From Neoceratodus forsteri (lineage: Eukaryota; Chordata; Ceratodontiformes; Ceratodontidae), in the NCBI GenBank assembly GCA_016271365.2, contig CM057451.1, positions 370,037,501 to 370,101,500 of the forward strand: a stretch of 64,000 bases of DNA. Reading direction: 5' to 3'. Below are positions 11,746 to 23,378 of this stretch, one piece after another. The position numbers and the translations under genes were made by a program. Every line of letters begins with the position of its first letter. The stretch's first letter is position 1. A model generated the notes under the pieces. The model saw only the letters and a program-made list of their open reading frames with translations, was not told the origin of the DNA and did no database searches.

Positions 11746-12100
11746 CATAGAAAGTGATGGCAGAAGAAGATCTAGGGTCCATCAATTTTGCCCATGAAAT
11801 GTCCAGGACCTAGCAATTGTCCTAGGGGGCTACCACACCCTAAATTACTATTAACTTGCTGTGATGTCTCGAGGTTGTGTTCTAGCTTTGTCCCACCTTT
11901 GCTTGCAACTCCTCAAAGCCCTGACCCCACCACCTCCACCGGCAGACTATTCCATGGCTCCACCACTCTTTCAGTGAAGTAGTACTTCCCGAGATTTCTC
12001 CTGACCCCCCCACCCCAGTTTCCATTCATGTCCCCTAGTTGTTGTGTTGTTGACCCTAAAGAACAGCTCCTAAGTTTCCGGCACCTTGTTTATGCCTTTT
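11746..12100 (-). mobile_element. CR1 LINE 3' fragment
   Basis: Read on the minus strand this is the C-terminal and 3' UTR part of a CR1 LINE. It has the block equivalent to 'TTTCACTGAAAGAGTGGTGG...CCATGGAATAGTCTGCC' and ends at the low-coordinate side in AGAAACATAGAAAG. That is the complement of the TCTATGTTTCTATG terminus seen in the copy at 12669-12990. Confidence 0.7.
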
Positions 12101-12104
12101 AAGA

Positions 12105-12660
12105 ACTTTTATTTATTTATTGAAAAGTTTCACCAGGAAAGGCATACTGAACTGAGAGCTCATTTCCAGATGCATCCTGGAGGGAAGTGGGAGTGGTACA
12201 TATTGAGGCATAACAGCTCGAAAGCACAAGTACAGTTCCAGTTGACAATACATAAACAGAGTAAAATACATTTGCAGAGTAAAATAGCTTTCAAGTGCAG
12301 TATACACAAGTTATGAAATAACTAGAATAAAGTAAATATTAAGTACAGTTAAATGTCATAAATGTTGAGCAGTCAGATAAGTGCCTATAAATAGAGGTTT
12401 ACTACTCGAAAAGTGAGAGTTAGGAGAGGAAACAGGATGGGGGGAGGGCAAGGTGGGCAGGGAAGGGTGAGAGATTCAGAAGCAATTGTATGTGGGGGGA
12501 AGTAAGGCCTGTGAGGTGGTTTGAGAGGACCCAAGGAAAAGGGGCAAGTCAGATGACATGAGGGAGGAAGTTCCAGATTTTAGGTTAACGGTGGCTGAAA
12601 GCACCTTGGCCAATGGTTGTGGAGATTGGAGGGACTACAAGGGTGTGATCATTTGAGCTT
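12105..12660 (-). mobile_element. LINE 3' end, same family as the 25.9-kb LINE
   Basis: The low-coordinate edge is a TTTATTTATTTATT tail followed by CACCAGGAAAGGCATACTGA and CAGATGCATCCTGG. The same order occurs at 25895-25990. Further in, the minus strand gives a short AFSHR-PKIWNFLP-like stretch typical of LINE C-termini. It is heavily decayed. Confidence 0.55.
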
Positions 12661-12668
12661 CTGAGGGT

Positions 12669-12990
12669 ATGAGGGAAAAGAGACTTGTAAGAACAAGGGG
12701 ACACAATTTAAAGATAGAAGGAGGGCGGTTCAGGGGCAATGTGAGGAAGTATTATTTCACAGAGAGGGTAGTGGATGCATGGAACAGTCTTCCTGAGGAG
12801 GTTGTGGGGTCTAAAACTGTGGGAGAATTCAAGAATGCATGGGACAGACATAAGGCAATTCTTGTGGGGGGTAGGAAGAAATAGGCTGTTGGTTAACTAG
12901 GATCTGCGGCCTATCCTGTAGGTAGGGAAATGGGCAGACTAGATGGGCCAAGCGGTCCTTATCTGCCGTCAAAGTCTATGTTTCTATGGG
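12669..12990 (+). mobile_element. CR1 LINE 3' end, plus strand
   Basis: The frame at 12669-12884 encodes the typical CR1 C-terminus (RGNVRKYYFTERVVDAWNSL, then PEEVVGSKTVGEFKNAWDRH). It is followed by a short 3' UTR with GGGCAGACTAGATGGGCC and the terminal TCTATGTTTCTATG repeat. The copy is severely 5' truncated. Confidence 0.85.
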
Positions 12991-13059
12991 AGTGGGGGGG
13001 AGAGAGGAGCACAGAGGTAGGAAGGAAGAAACTGAACCAGAAATGTGAATGTTTCTAGC

Positions 13060-15100
13060 ATGTCGCCCCTTTCCCTTCTGGTTTCTGGCGAGTACATATT
13101 CAATGCTGCTAGCTGTTCCTCATAGGGGAGTCCCTGCAAACCCTTAATCATCTTTGTCACCCTCCTCTGCACTGATTCCAAACTGTCCCTGTCCTTTTTC
13201 AAGTGCAGCTTCCCAAACTGAACACAGTACTCCAGGTGTGGTCTAATCAGGGATCTGTATTTTGGGCATGATCACTTTCCTCATCCTGACATTAATCCCC
13301 CTGCCTATTTAGTTATTTTTATCTGAAAGTTTGTGACTGGGAGAGGCACACTGAGCCATAGCTTGTTTCCAGGTGTGACCAGGGGCCAAGGGAAGGGGAA
13401 TATGTGTACAGATGTAAACTAACTTACAGAATCAGATTAATCTGTTGGTGGTATTTTTAGTGAGTGGTGGGAATCTGACCAGGACACTGAGGAAATTCCC
13501 CTAATCTTATTGAGAAGAACCATGGGATCTATCCACCGCAACATTTTGTTCACCCTGTTGTATGCTTTGTTACATTGGCCCATCTGCTTCAGGGTGTCAG
13601 TAGTAATGACCCCCAGGTCCCTCTGTTCCAGTGAGGTGTTCATTTTAACCCCATTGAGTTAATATTCCATCCCAGGGTTCCCTTTACTGAGATGCATCAC
13701 TGTGCACTTTTTTGCATTGAAATTCAGCTGCCACAGTTTAGACAACCTTTCCAGTTTTTGGAGGTCTTCCTGTAGGTCCCTAACACCTTCAAGAGTGTCC
13801 ACCCTACCTCTGAGCTTCATGTTATCTTCAAACAAGGCTAGCTTACACTGGATACCATTATCGATGTCACTGATGAATATGTTAAAGAGAACAGGGCCCA
13901 GCCCAGATCCCTGTGGAACCCCTCTAGTAACCACACCCACAGTTGACCTCACCCCGTTTACCACCACCCTTTGTCTCCTGTCTGTAAACCAGTAGCTCAC
14001 CCATCTGACTATGCTTTGTGCAGCTCCTATGTCCTCCAATTTCCTCAGCAGGCACTTGTGTGGTACATAATCAAATGCCTTGCTGAAATCAAAATAGAGA
14101 AGGCCCACCACGTCCCCCTATCTAATTCCTTTGTCACCCAAATGAAAAAGGTGATTAGATTTGTCTGGCACAACCTTCCTGCCATGAATCCATATTTCTT
14201 GGTGTCCTGGAGCCCATTCTCCTCCAGGTATTGCACAAGGTCCTGCTTAATCAAGGTTTCCATCAGTTTTCCCCACTACAAAAGTGAAGCTAAATGGTCT
14301 GTAATTCTCCACCTCATCCCTGCTCCCACCCTTGTGAAGCAGCACCACGTCTGCCACCCTCCAATCCCTCAGAACCACTCCTATACCCAGTGATCTGTTG
14401 AATAGGTGTGCCAGGCATTGGCTAACTCTTCTGTTCTTTTTTTAGTACTCTTGGCTGCAATCCATCTGGTCACTGTGCTTTGTCTGACTTGAGAACTGCC
14501 AGCCCATCTCTGACCCTATCTGTGGTAAATGATGGATTTCCCATTACCTGTATCCCTCTGGTGGCAGCTGTTATACCACTGTCTAGCACTGGATCAGTAT
14601 TCTGTCTTGTAAATACCGAGCATAAGAAGTTATTTTGAACATTTGCCTTCTGAACATCCTCTTCAACAGTCCATCCTCGTCCAGCAGTTTCACAATCCCA
14701 CCCCCTTTCCTTCTTTTTTTTTCCTGAATGTAATGAAAGAAGAGTTTTTCCCTTGTCTTTATCCCCTCTGAGATCCTAAGTTCTGTCTCTGCCTTTGCTT
14801 CCCTCACCACCCTCTTTGCTTCCTTATTCTTTATGATGTAATCATCCTTCCGTCTACCCCTTGGTTCTTTTTGAACCTGTGGAAGGCCTCCTCTTTGTCC
14901 CTAATTGCTGTACGAACCTGATTAGTGAACCATATGGGTTTCTAGTGTCTATTTCTTTTCTTCACTATTCTAACACTGAGTTTTGTTGCCTCTTGAACTG
15001 AGTACTTTATTGTCCCCAGATGTCTTCGACTTCAAATCTTTCAGTGATGTTTGCCAATTTATTCCTAACTATATCCCTTAACCTTTTAAAACTTGCTCCT
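13060..15100 (-). pseudogene. CR1 reverse transcriptase remnant
   Basis: On the minus strand the linker FFHYIQEKKRRKGGG (near 14720), a decayed palm segment (14045-14263), the block LYFDFSKAFDYVPHK and GVPQGSGLGPVLFNIFISDI (13659-14111) follow in CR1 order. EQRDLGVI then lies near 13620. The catalytic F/Y-A-D-D box reads FEDN, so the enzyme is dead. A LINE or SINE tail-like insertion at about 13310-13435 interrupts the 3' part. Several frameshifts are present. CR1 reverse transcriptases copy their own RNA into nicked target DNA. Confidence 0.85.
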
Positions 15101-15470
15101 CTAAAGCTCAAGACCTCTTTCTGGGATTTGGATTTTTCAGTACCAATAGAAATCTCAAACCATATTTTTTTATGGTGACTATTGGCTAGAGGGTCCCCGA
15201 TTTAAACTTCCCCCACTGCCTCTGTGTTTGTGAGAACTACATTGGAGGAAATCTAAGCTGATTCGATGTAAAACTCATAGCATTGTATTACACAAAATGC
15301 TTATTTTTTTTTAAAACATAGGCGCCATTTCAATTTTGTTGGGTCAGATAAAAAAGTGACAGCATAATCTGATAAGGCGTGTAAAGCCGTCTTTACAGTT
15401 AACAAACAGATTTTTGTCCTGCTGGTAGCACAGTTATTAATGGGTACTTTTACAGAATTGCCATATTTTA
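15101..15470. other. Unassigned AT-rich gap between LINEs
   Basis: T-runs and no recognisable homology. Its upper part adjoins the L2 3' tail. Confidence 0.3.
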
Positions 15471-15728
15471 TTCAATTAAATCAAATCAAATCATCTTTAT
15501 TCATAAAGCGCCTTTCAGAACCAAGGCGCTGTACAGTAAAATCACATATACACATAGATTAAAATAATCATAAATTAACAGCCATAACTAGGATATGCTA
15601 AACTGAATAAATATGTCTAACTCCTTTTTAAATTTCTCGATGGTTGGACATTCTCTCAACCAACGAGGTAGAGAATTCCACAGGGTTGGTGCTGAAAAAA
15701 CAAAAGCATGGGATCCTGATGTTTTTAA

Positions 15729-17012
15729 TCAAACCCTGGGAATCTCCAGCAATCCCTCATTGGCGGAGCGGAGAGGACAGAGGGGGCAATAGGGTACCAA
15801 GAGATCTTTCAGGTTACCGGGTCCCTGATTGTGTAGGGCTTTAAAGGTTAGTAAACCAATCTTATAGGTGATCTGCCACCTAACAGGCAGCCAGTGCAGT
15901 TTGCGGAGCACAGGCGTAATATAGCTGGATCTAGAGATCCCAGTCAGAAGCCTTGCCGCCGCGATCTGCACCAGCTGCAGGTGACGGATATCAACCCCAG
16001 AGAGCCCTAGGTAGAGGGAATTACAGTAATCAAGACCAGTAGTGATAAAGGCATGGACCAACGTTGGCAGATCACCCGGTGGGACCAGGTGTTTTACTCG
16101 GGCGATATTCCTCAGATGAAAAAAAGAGGATTTGACTACAGCTGATACCTGAGATTTTAAGGTCAAGCCATCATCAAAAATAATGCCCAAGTTTCGTACC
16201 CGATCAGAAGTAGTGAGGGACATACCACCGAGCAGTAAGCCCGGTGGTTGGCCAGCCCCCAAACCTACCACCGGATGACCCGGGTCCACTACCAACACCT
16301 CAGTCTTATCAGGATTCAGTCTCAGCCAGCTAGAACTCATCCATAATCTGATTTCAGCAAGGCAGTTGAATAGCACAGAGAAAGCACCATCCTGCCAGGG
16401 CGGAAAGGACAAATACAGCTGAGTATCTTCTGCATAGCCGTGAAAGCCCAGACTGTATCGCCTAATGATATCTCCCAAAGGCAGCATGTACACTGCAAAC
16501 AACATGGGTGCTAAAATGGAACCCTGCGGTACCCCACAAGGCAGGGAGTGAGCACCAGAGGTATAAATTCCAGTGGTAACCCTCTGAAACCTGTCTGTGA
16601 GGTAAGACTGAAACCATTTGAGGACTGTTGCAGACAGTCTGCAATAAATCTGCAGGCGCTCCAACAGCACACCATGGTCTACAGTGTCAAATGCTGCAGA
16701 GAGATCGAGAGGGACCAGAATGGTACATGCCTTTCGATCTCTGGCCATTAGGAGATCATTCAACACCCGGACAAGGGCAGTCTCCATGTTATGCTTCTTC
16801 CTAAAACCAGATTGGAGAGTATCATAGACATTGTGAGTTGTAAGATGATCATCCAATTGTAATGCAACTGCCTTCTCAATAATCTTACCAACAAAAGGCA
16901 GGTTAGAGATAGGCCAGTAGTTAGCTAGACAGTCTGGGTCCAAGGAGGTTTTTTTTAGGAGTGGTCGAACTACTGCCTCCTTAAGGGGATCAGAAAAGAC
17001 CCCCTTCTCCAA
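15729..17012 (-). pseudogene. L2 reverse transcriptase domain
   Basis: A 427-codon open stretch covers most of the L2 reverse transcriptase and its C-terminal region. Motif A appears as LDLSAAFDTVDHG at about residues 102-114, and CGVPQGSILAPMLF at about residues 149-162. The catalytic box reads YAEDTQLY near residue 193, with Glu replacing the usual first Asp, so activity is unlikely. The C-terminus RKLHWLPVRWQITYKIGLL is diagnostic of L2. The first codon marks where the open frame begins, not a real translation start, because the upstream part continues in another frame (16970-17338, FFADKVASIRSGI). Confidence 0.9.
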
Positions 17013-17404
17013 GGATTTCCAGAAATGTCAGCAAGGATCAGGCAGATAACTTCTACACATCCTACTAAGAGGGGTGTAGGACCCAGATCCAAACTACAAC
17101 TGGGTGGTCGCAATGTTTGGATGATCTTCACAATGTCAATTAACTCCAGCCAGCGAAAATCTGACCAGACAGACCGGGTGCATAGCACTTCCTGTCGACA
17201 ACTGCAATCCCTCAAAGGAGGAGTCGGACCGATGCCAGACCTGATGCTAGCAACCTTATCCGCAAAGAAACGAGCGAACTCCTCGCATCTTAGCTGAGAA
17301 AAAGTTTCTCTGGGCTGGAGACAGATTGGATTGCACAATCTGTCAACAGTCTGGAAAAGCTGAGCCGGTCGATTCTGTGCAGCAGAAATCTCCCTGGACA
17401 GGAA

Positions 17405-18739
17405 TTATGCCTTCTTACAGTTGATTTCTGTTTGATAGCCATCATAATGTGCCATTAACCTAAGCCTGTCAGCATCATTACTGGACTTCCACCAGACTCT
17501 CTCCAACCTTCGGCCAACTCTCCTTAACTTCTTCAAGGAGCCATCAAACCAAGGGCTCCTTGAATGGAGGGTGAGAGGCTGAACATGAACAGGAGCAATC
17601 TTGTCCAGAGCATCTCCCACAGCCTTATTATAGGCTAATTCGAGATCATCTGGACTCATGCATTCACCAGACATGCACGATAGATCCAGTACCGCCTTCA
17701 GGTCACTGGGACTGATACCCCTTAAAGGGCGGTACTGAACCATCTCCGTAGGGGCAGACCTATGAGGGGGAGCCCTGAAACTGAACCTTATGGTGTGATG
17801 GTCAGACCAGCTGACTGGTTCCACCCCCAAGTCAGCAATCTCCATATCCAAAAGGAAGATCAGATCCAATGAATGACCTTTTTTATGGGTTGAGGAGGTA
17901 ACAACCTGTGTTAGGCCCAGTGAGATCATCAACTGGAGGAGATTTTGACCAAAATGAGAGAGTTCATTGTCGACCCAGGCATTGAAGTCCCCCAGAATTA
18001 GTCTGCTATCTCCTGCAGGAATTCTCCACCATCTCCTGGTGGACGGTAGATGAGGAGAATTCCGCAACTTACACCCTCACCCAAGATATAGTCAAAGGAT
18101 CTGGTACTTCCTAAAGGCACATCCACAAGGCTCAGTTCAGTCTTAAACATATTGGCTACACCCCCGGCCCCTACGATCCAGCCTAGGAGGGTGTATCACC
18201 AAGAACCCGGCTGGTGTTGCCGAAGCCAATACAGGGCCTGGATTTTCATCCAGCCAGGTCTCAGTGATGCAAGCCAGATCAGTTGACCCAACAAGATCAG
18301 CTATAATAGCTGTCTTGTTTTTAATAGATCTGGCATTGCATAACACCGCCAAGGCTGTATGAGCTGTCTGGGAAGACCTCGGCTCCTGCCTACTAAAATC
18401 GGAACCCTTGGGTATGGGAACAAGACAAGAATGACCTCTTTCTTGGCCCCATTTCACCCCAGGGTGTCTCCTGGATCCCACCACCCCAATCCGCCTCCTC
18501 TTCTGTCTCCCACCAGATTCCGCTCTCCATCTTCTTTTATGTTTCCTTAAAATGCCCAAAGCACAACACCTAAAATAGGTGTCAGATGGTAATGGTGGAC
18601 ATTCAAAGGGACACAATTCCCTGAGTCTGGTGGGGGAATAATGCCTAACCATCGCTAAATCACCCCAACACCTTATATAAATAATACAAAAACAATATAC
18701 AATAAACAAATCAAATACAAGCAAATAATATATAATCAA
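17405..18739 (-). pseudogene. L2 apurinic/apyrimidinic-type endonuclease, frameshifted
   Basis: The N-terminal half (18143-18739) contains LCNARSIKNK and ACITETWLDE, the first two motifs of LINE endonucleases that nick target DNA. The C-terminal half (17405-18067) contains LILGDFNAWVDN and WSDHHTIRFSF, holding the GDFN and SDH catalytic motifs. The two halves lie in different frames and are separated by about 75 bases. The following residues (RSPWFDGSLKKLRR) form the usual linker to the reverse transcriptase. Confidence 0.88.
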
Positions 18740-20361
18740 CCACTTATATAAAAATAAAATGGGGCAGTAATATATACATAAATCTCAATTGTCCAGCATT
18801 TCCCAGATATAGGCAACTTAAAACCGTTACCTTAAAATAATCAAGTAAAACAATCCAGAATAAATTATAAATCAAATAAAACAAAGAAAAGAAGCCCCAT
18901 TAAGAATCCATTTCTAAAGAGAGTTCAGATCCCAAAAAATAAAAATAATTAAATAAGCTTACATAAATAATAAATACAAAAATGTTCAACCCTTGGTACT
19001 CTCACTACCCTGGGAATCAAAAACATATAATAAAATAACAAAAAAAAAAAAAAATAACAAAAAAAAAATTCCCAGGTACTCACACTACCTGGAAAAATAA
19101 TAATAGTTTGGGCACTCTCACTGCCCAAACACCAACAAAAATAATTCAGACAAAACATGAAAATCAAACAACAGGAAATGTTCTCTCCAAAAAATGTCTT
19201 AGTAGTTCTTCTTTAAATTCAACAGTCCACAGTCCCAGATCCTATTAAGATTAGATTCCAAATCTCATAATTAAGTCAATAAATAATCCATTGATTTAAT
19301 CACCCTTTAAATTCCATTTCCATTTAAAGGGTTCTCTGGAAAAGGCCAAGAGTGTGCAACCCTCATCAAATAATAAAGGGATATCCCACTCCTCCCCTCC
19401 ACATCACCCGAACTACTCGGATTCCCTACCACCTGTGACCCGCAGCTACAGATGTCCTAGGGGTAAACAACAAAGTATACCCCCAGGGCAACTTAGGAGA
19501 GCCTCAAATCCTCGTCCAACTCCCCAGAGGCAGGCGAGGGAACTCCCATTTGGTCAGAAGCAGTGGGAAGAGCAACCTGAGACGTAGGGAGGAAGGGTTC
19601 CCACCCAGCACCGCTCAAAGACCCCTAGCACCCCTAGACTCCAGACAACAGCAGCTAAAGTCACTGCAGAGATGTCATTCAAACCATTTCAAACATCTCT
19701 TATCAGTACTTTCTTCAGGCGTCTCACAAGCACCGATATGTAAAACCGCCAGCTTACAGAGGGTCAAACTTAAATCCGAGCAGTCACAAATAAATGATTC
19801 AAATTACAAAGATGCGCAAAAAGCGCTCTCACCACACCGCTGCTCGCACAAAGATGTAGTCTTCCTGAATATAGTCAATTAAGCCAGTAGTTCGCTCAAA
19901 ATAGCAACAGTTTCAGGTTTCGAACTCAAGCAGGCAGCAGCTCCCACGATTCCACAGGTTTGACAACGGCTCCCACGATTCCACAGGTTTGGCCACAGCT
20001 CCACAGGACACAAATCTTAAACAGGATTTGGGCTCAGTTTACATCTGCCATAGCTACTGGAAACAACCATAGCAAAAATCAGCTTAATGACGTTAAAGTT
20101 AAAATACATGCAGTTTCCCGCTGTAACCACAGCCGTAACAGCAATGGCGGCTAAAACTCCCGTATAGCAGGGAGAACGGCCAACCTAACGACAACCCGAA
20201 AAGCACTCAGAAAACTAACTACCTCACTAAAACAACCCTAACTAAACTTAAAATTACGAACTTAATTTGCAAACTTGAGAAAATGTAAAAAACACTCGAA
20301 TAAAAAAAATATAATAAAGCAAAAGCACAGCTTCTAAGCACAAGCCTCAGGCAGCTCACAC

Positions 20362-20380
20362 ACCACCGCCATCTTGGATA
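20362..20380 (-). promoter_or_regulatory. YY1-like motif at the L2 5' end
   Basis: The minus strand reads ATCCAAGATGGCGGTGG, matching the AAGATGGCGGC consensus of YY1. It lies at the inferred 5' terminus of the L2. Human L1 carries a YY1 site in the same place, where it sets the transcription start. Binding here is inferred. Confidence 0.45.
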
Positions 20381-20443
20381 TGCTACATAAAGCTACAAGA
20401 TTTGTTTTACTGTTTTTATTTTGACAAACACAACCATATCATA

Positions 20444-22058
20444 TGTAACCCCTAGATGGCGCTATCCCAGGGGCTACTACCCCTGCCTGATTTGCCACTA
20501 ACAGGTTGAGGGGCCTGGATCCAATGGCGGGTGCCTCCACCCAGAGGTCAGGGTTTGCAATAGTTAAACTAACTTGGTCACAGCCCTCTGGGACACTGCA
20601 ACCCCCCTTTCTTCCCACTAGTGGCCCACACAATATATCAGAATTACCTTCACAGTATACACTTACCCCCAGGTCTGGTTCCCGCACTGGGACCTCCTGT
20701 GAAATGAGATACAGTGCAACAATCAAGAGTACAGTACTAACATAGACAAATACCTCAGGGCAGTATAACTTTGCTGAAACAAGCAGCTCTGATTTATTTG
20801 GGGATATAACAAGGACAGGGAAATCAGGTTAATTAGCCTATCACTCTAATAATCTACCTATGGCTCTGTGCACAGGCCTATCCCTATCAGTTACTGTCCC
20901 TGGTACCCAAGCCCTAGTGGCTAGTCCAAACCATGGCAGCTGGTAGGGGCCCTTTCACACAGAGAAAAGGAGAATTAAACAGTCAGCAGTACAGTAATTC
21001 CATTTGGATTTAATGTGGCAATTCAACAGGGCGACCTGAATTAGTACTCACGACCTCCAAATAAGATAGGGTCCTTCAATGTCAGCAGGGCTCACTTGAG
21101 GTACACAAACCTCTTCACACATCCATATAAAGAAAGCACTATACCAGGCAGGCTGCATCTGTATTCCATCGCAATTACTGCACAATACCGGGAGAACACA
21201 CAGCAGATTCAGTTCCTGACAGACAGAGTGCAATTTTCAACAATTCCTCCAGTCTTCTACAGGGTGAGCCTGGTTTCTACTCTCAGAGACCTTTGATTCT
21301 TTTCACAGGACGGATTCAGTCCTAACAAGCTGTTACACAAGCTGCAGACCGGAACTCTGGGCCTTACACGCTTTTTGACTAAAACTGCACACTGAAAAAG
21401 CACAGGGCTCCTTCCTTCTTCACTGCCAAGCTCAACTCAAACTCCAACCGACAAAACCGGCACTTCTTTGAGTTCCTCCCAGTTCTTGACTGGATTGGCT
21501 GTCACCACAATAGACTGCTGCTGTTGGTCCAAAAAGGCACTGAAGTCTAAACTACATCTCCCAGAGTCACTGCCCATACAATCCTCTTGTGGCTGGCTCC
21601 AGATTATGAGTCCAAGTTCTGATTCGTCCAAGGCACCATTTAGAGCTAGCTTACCCACACTGATTGGTCCAGTTCAGCAGTTCAAAACTAGAATGGGGAA
21701 CTAGCAGACACAGTTCTGACTGCAAAGAAAGCAGGTTAGACAAACTGTAATTTCATTATTACTCTAAATAATTTCTGGCAAACAGTTACATCTTTCAGAT
21801 AGGTTCCCTTTGCACTCCTAGTGACTGCAAAAATGAAGTGAATTGGCAGCAGCTTGAGTGGTACTCAATCAAAGAAACACACAGTCCCCCATACAAACTA
21901 ATTATGTCTGGAAGCAGACAGCTCTTAAAGAGACAGTACCAGAGGTTCTAAAAACACTCACTGATAAATGGCTTAAACGCCAAACACCATTCAGGCTTGG
22001 AGCATTCAAGCAAGCTCCTGGAAGTCTTTTGGGAACCCCCATTTGCAGGGGGGTTACA
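20444..22058 (-). mobile_element. LTR-like unit A (solo LTR candidate), 1.6 kb
   Basis: The unit begins TGTAACCCC and ends GGGGTTACA, giving TG...CA termini. It is flanked by CATA at 20440-20443 and 22059-22062, a 4-bp target duplication. On the minus strand it carries a CCAATCAGTGTGGG box and, later, AATAAATCAGA, in promoter-then-polyA order. Unit B (23379-25313) shares both ends, the CCAAT box and the AATAAATCAGA signal in the opposite orientation. No internal retroviral genes are present, so a solo LTR from a gypsy-like or other LTR element fits best. A non-autonomous DNA element is the alternative. Confidence 0.65.
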
Positions 22059-22756
22059 CATATAAAAATGCAAATGATAAAGATACACTGCCAACCTGTT
22101 TTTCATCATGTTATTTCTAGTTAAAAACCTACATGTTATGATTGCTTACCTTCTCTAAAATTCATTGATGTTGCTGTTTGCTTTGTCTTTCTTCTTGTTT
22201 CGTAGAACTGAAATGCATGTTAATGTATATTTATAATTATACAACGGGCACAAAAAAATGGACAGAATCCTGCATTTTGATTGGCTGACTGGCACCTTTT
22301 CAGCGTTGTAAATCCTCCAGAGTACCCACTGAAAAGGTGCCAGCCACCACTCAGCCACATCAGGAACTCCCTGGCAAATCCTCCGTCTCGTAAACACACA
22401 CTACTGCCAAGCATACGGACGGATTTAAGTAGATTACTGTAGCGTAAGTTAACCCGACATCCGATACTTCCGTCGCTAGCCTCAACTTCACCAAAAGTGC
22501 TGCACCATTCCAGAAAAGCAACGCACCCGAAAACAAAAAGAAAAGAAAATGTGGTTAATTTTCCTGACAGCAAATAAGCTAAAAATATCCGTAACAGTAG
22601 CGGTGGCAATCGGCGATCCTCCGACACATGCGCAGACCTCGCAAAAAAATCCAAGCAGTCTGTCGGCAGTGAAAAACAAACGAGCAGCAACTTTGAAAAT
22701 GAAGGGACCTTTTAAATATTTTTTCCTACAAAAACAAACAGGGCCTTTGTATAATC
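22059..22756. other. Unassigned; contains a short inverted repeat
   Basis: GGCTGACTGGCACCTTTTCAG (about 22283-22303) and CTGAAAAGGTGCCAGCC (about 22330-22346) are inverted copies around a 26-base centre, possibly a tiny MITE. The rest is AT-rich with no recognised homology. Confidence 0.45.
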
Positions 22757-22899
22757 GCAATATACCCCTCCAGGGAGTGGGTATACTGGAGGATTTACCA
22801 CTACTGGTGTGGTTAAGTCCCTCGACTGTGCCTTGGGACCGAATCACACCAGCCGTGATAAATCCTCTAGTATACCCACACCCTGTCGGGGTATATTGC
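22757..22899. mobile_element. Palindromic MITE, copy 2
   Basis: GCAATATACCCCTCCAGGGA on the left is mirrored by the right end. The arms continue through GGTATACTGGAGGATTTACCAC and its inverted copy, so almost the whole 143 bases can fold. The terminal layout matches the MITE at 2294-2440 (GCAATA...CCTCCAGGG), although the interiors have diverged. Confidence 0.7.
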
Positions 22900-22954
22900 T
22901 TAAACAACCTTGTTTTGTTTACAATCCTGGATCTGTTCTTACTGCATACTTACT

Positions 22955-23104
22955 GAGCTTTAGAAACACACCCAAACAGTGCAGTCACTCATGTGGCAGT
23001 AGCCTCCTAAACTTCCACTGCATCATGAGGGGCTACACTGTGTTGTGAGTGTTCCCATGTCCAGGAAAGATGCAGTTGGAGCTGATCAAGGAATGTAAAC
23101 AAAC
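22955..23104 (+). repeat. Dispersed repeat, also at 52832-52973
   Basis: GAGCTTTAGRAACAC, CCACTGCATCATGAG, GTGTTGTGRGTGTTCCC and CAGGAARGATGCAGT occur in the same order and orientation in both places. The family is unidentified. Confidence 0.7.
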
Positions 23105-23378
23105 CTGTGTTTGTGTGGTAACACCAGTATAGTGGGCAGCCTGTTTTTCACTTTTGTAAAGAAAAAAAGAGTCAGAATCAAACTACCAGTTACATCAGCA
23201 ATCTTTGCAGAATGTTGGCAATCATAAACTGTGTTTTTTAAACTAGGGACACTTTGCACCCTAAGGGGATGACAGTGTCCCTAAAATGGTAATGCCATTA
23301 GAAATACAAACACACATAAACGCACATACATGCACACACACACCAGCTGAATTTTCAAACTATGTTTTACAACTGTTA

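Larger units (their letters stand above)
15478..20380 (-). mobile_element. Nearly full-length L2 LINE
   Basis: The 3' end (low coordinates) shows the L2 tail: AAATCAAATC repeats, then a stem formed by AAAGCGCCTTTC and AAGGCGCTGTACAG. Reverse transcriptase (15729-17012), a linker (16970-17338) and an apurinic-type endonuclease (17405-18739) follow upstream. Beyond them lies a long A-rich 5' UTR with short tandem repeats, such as a 32-bp CTCCCACGATTCCACAGGTT duplication near 19945-20000. The 5' end is probably near 20380, where a GCCATCTTGG motif sits. Length is about 4.9 kb. Frameshifts and stops make it non-functional. Confidence 0.8.

Noticed and set aside
12128..12165. AAAGGCATACTGAACTGAG as a ribozyme remnant
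   Set aside because: It belongs to the LINE tail family also seen at 25.94 kb and lacks both stem II and GAAA.
22220..22907. Overlapping minus-strand frames of 139-156 codons
   Set aside because: They run across the palindromic MITE and neighbouring AT-rich DNA and show no domain.
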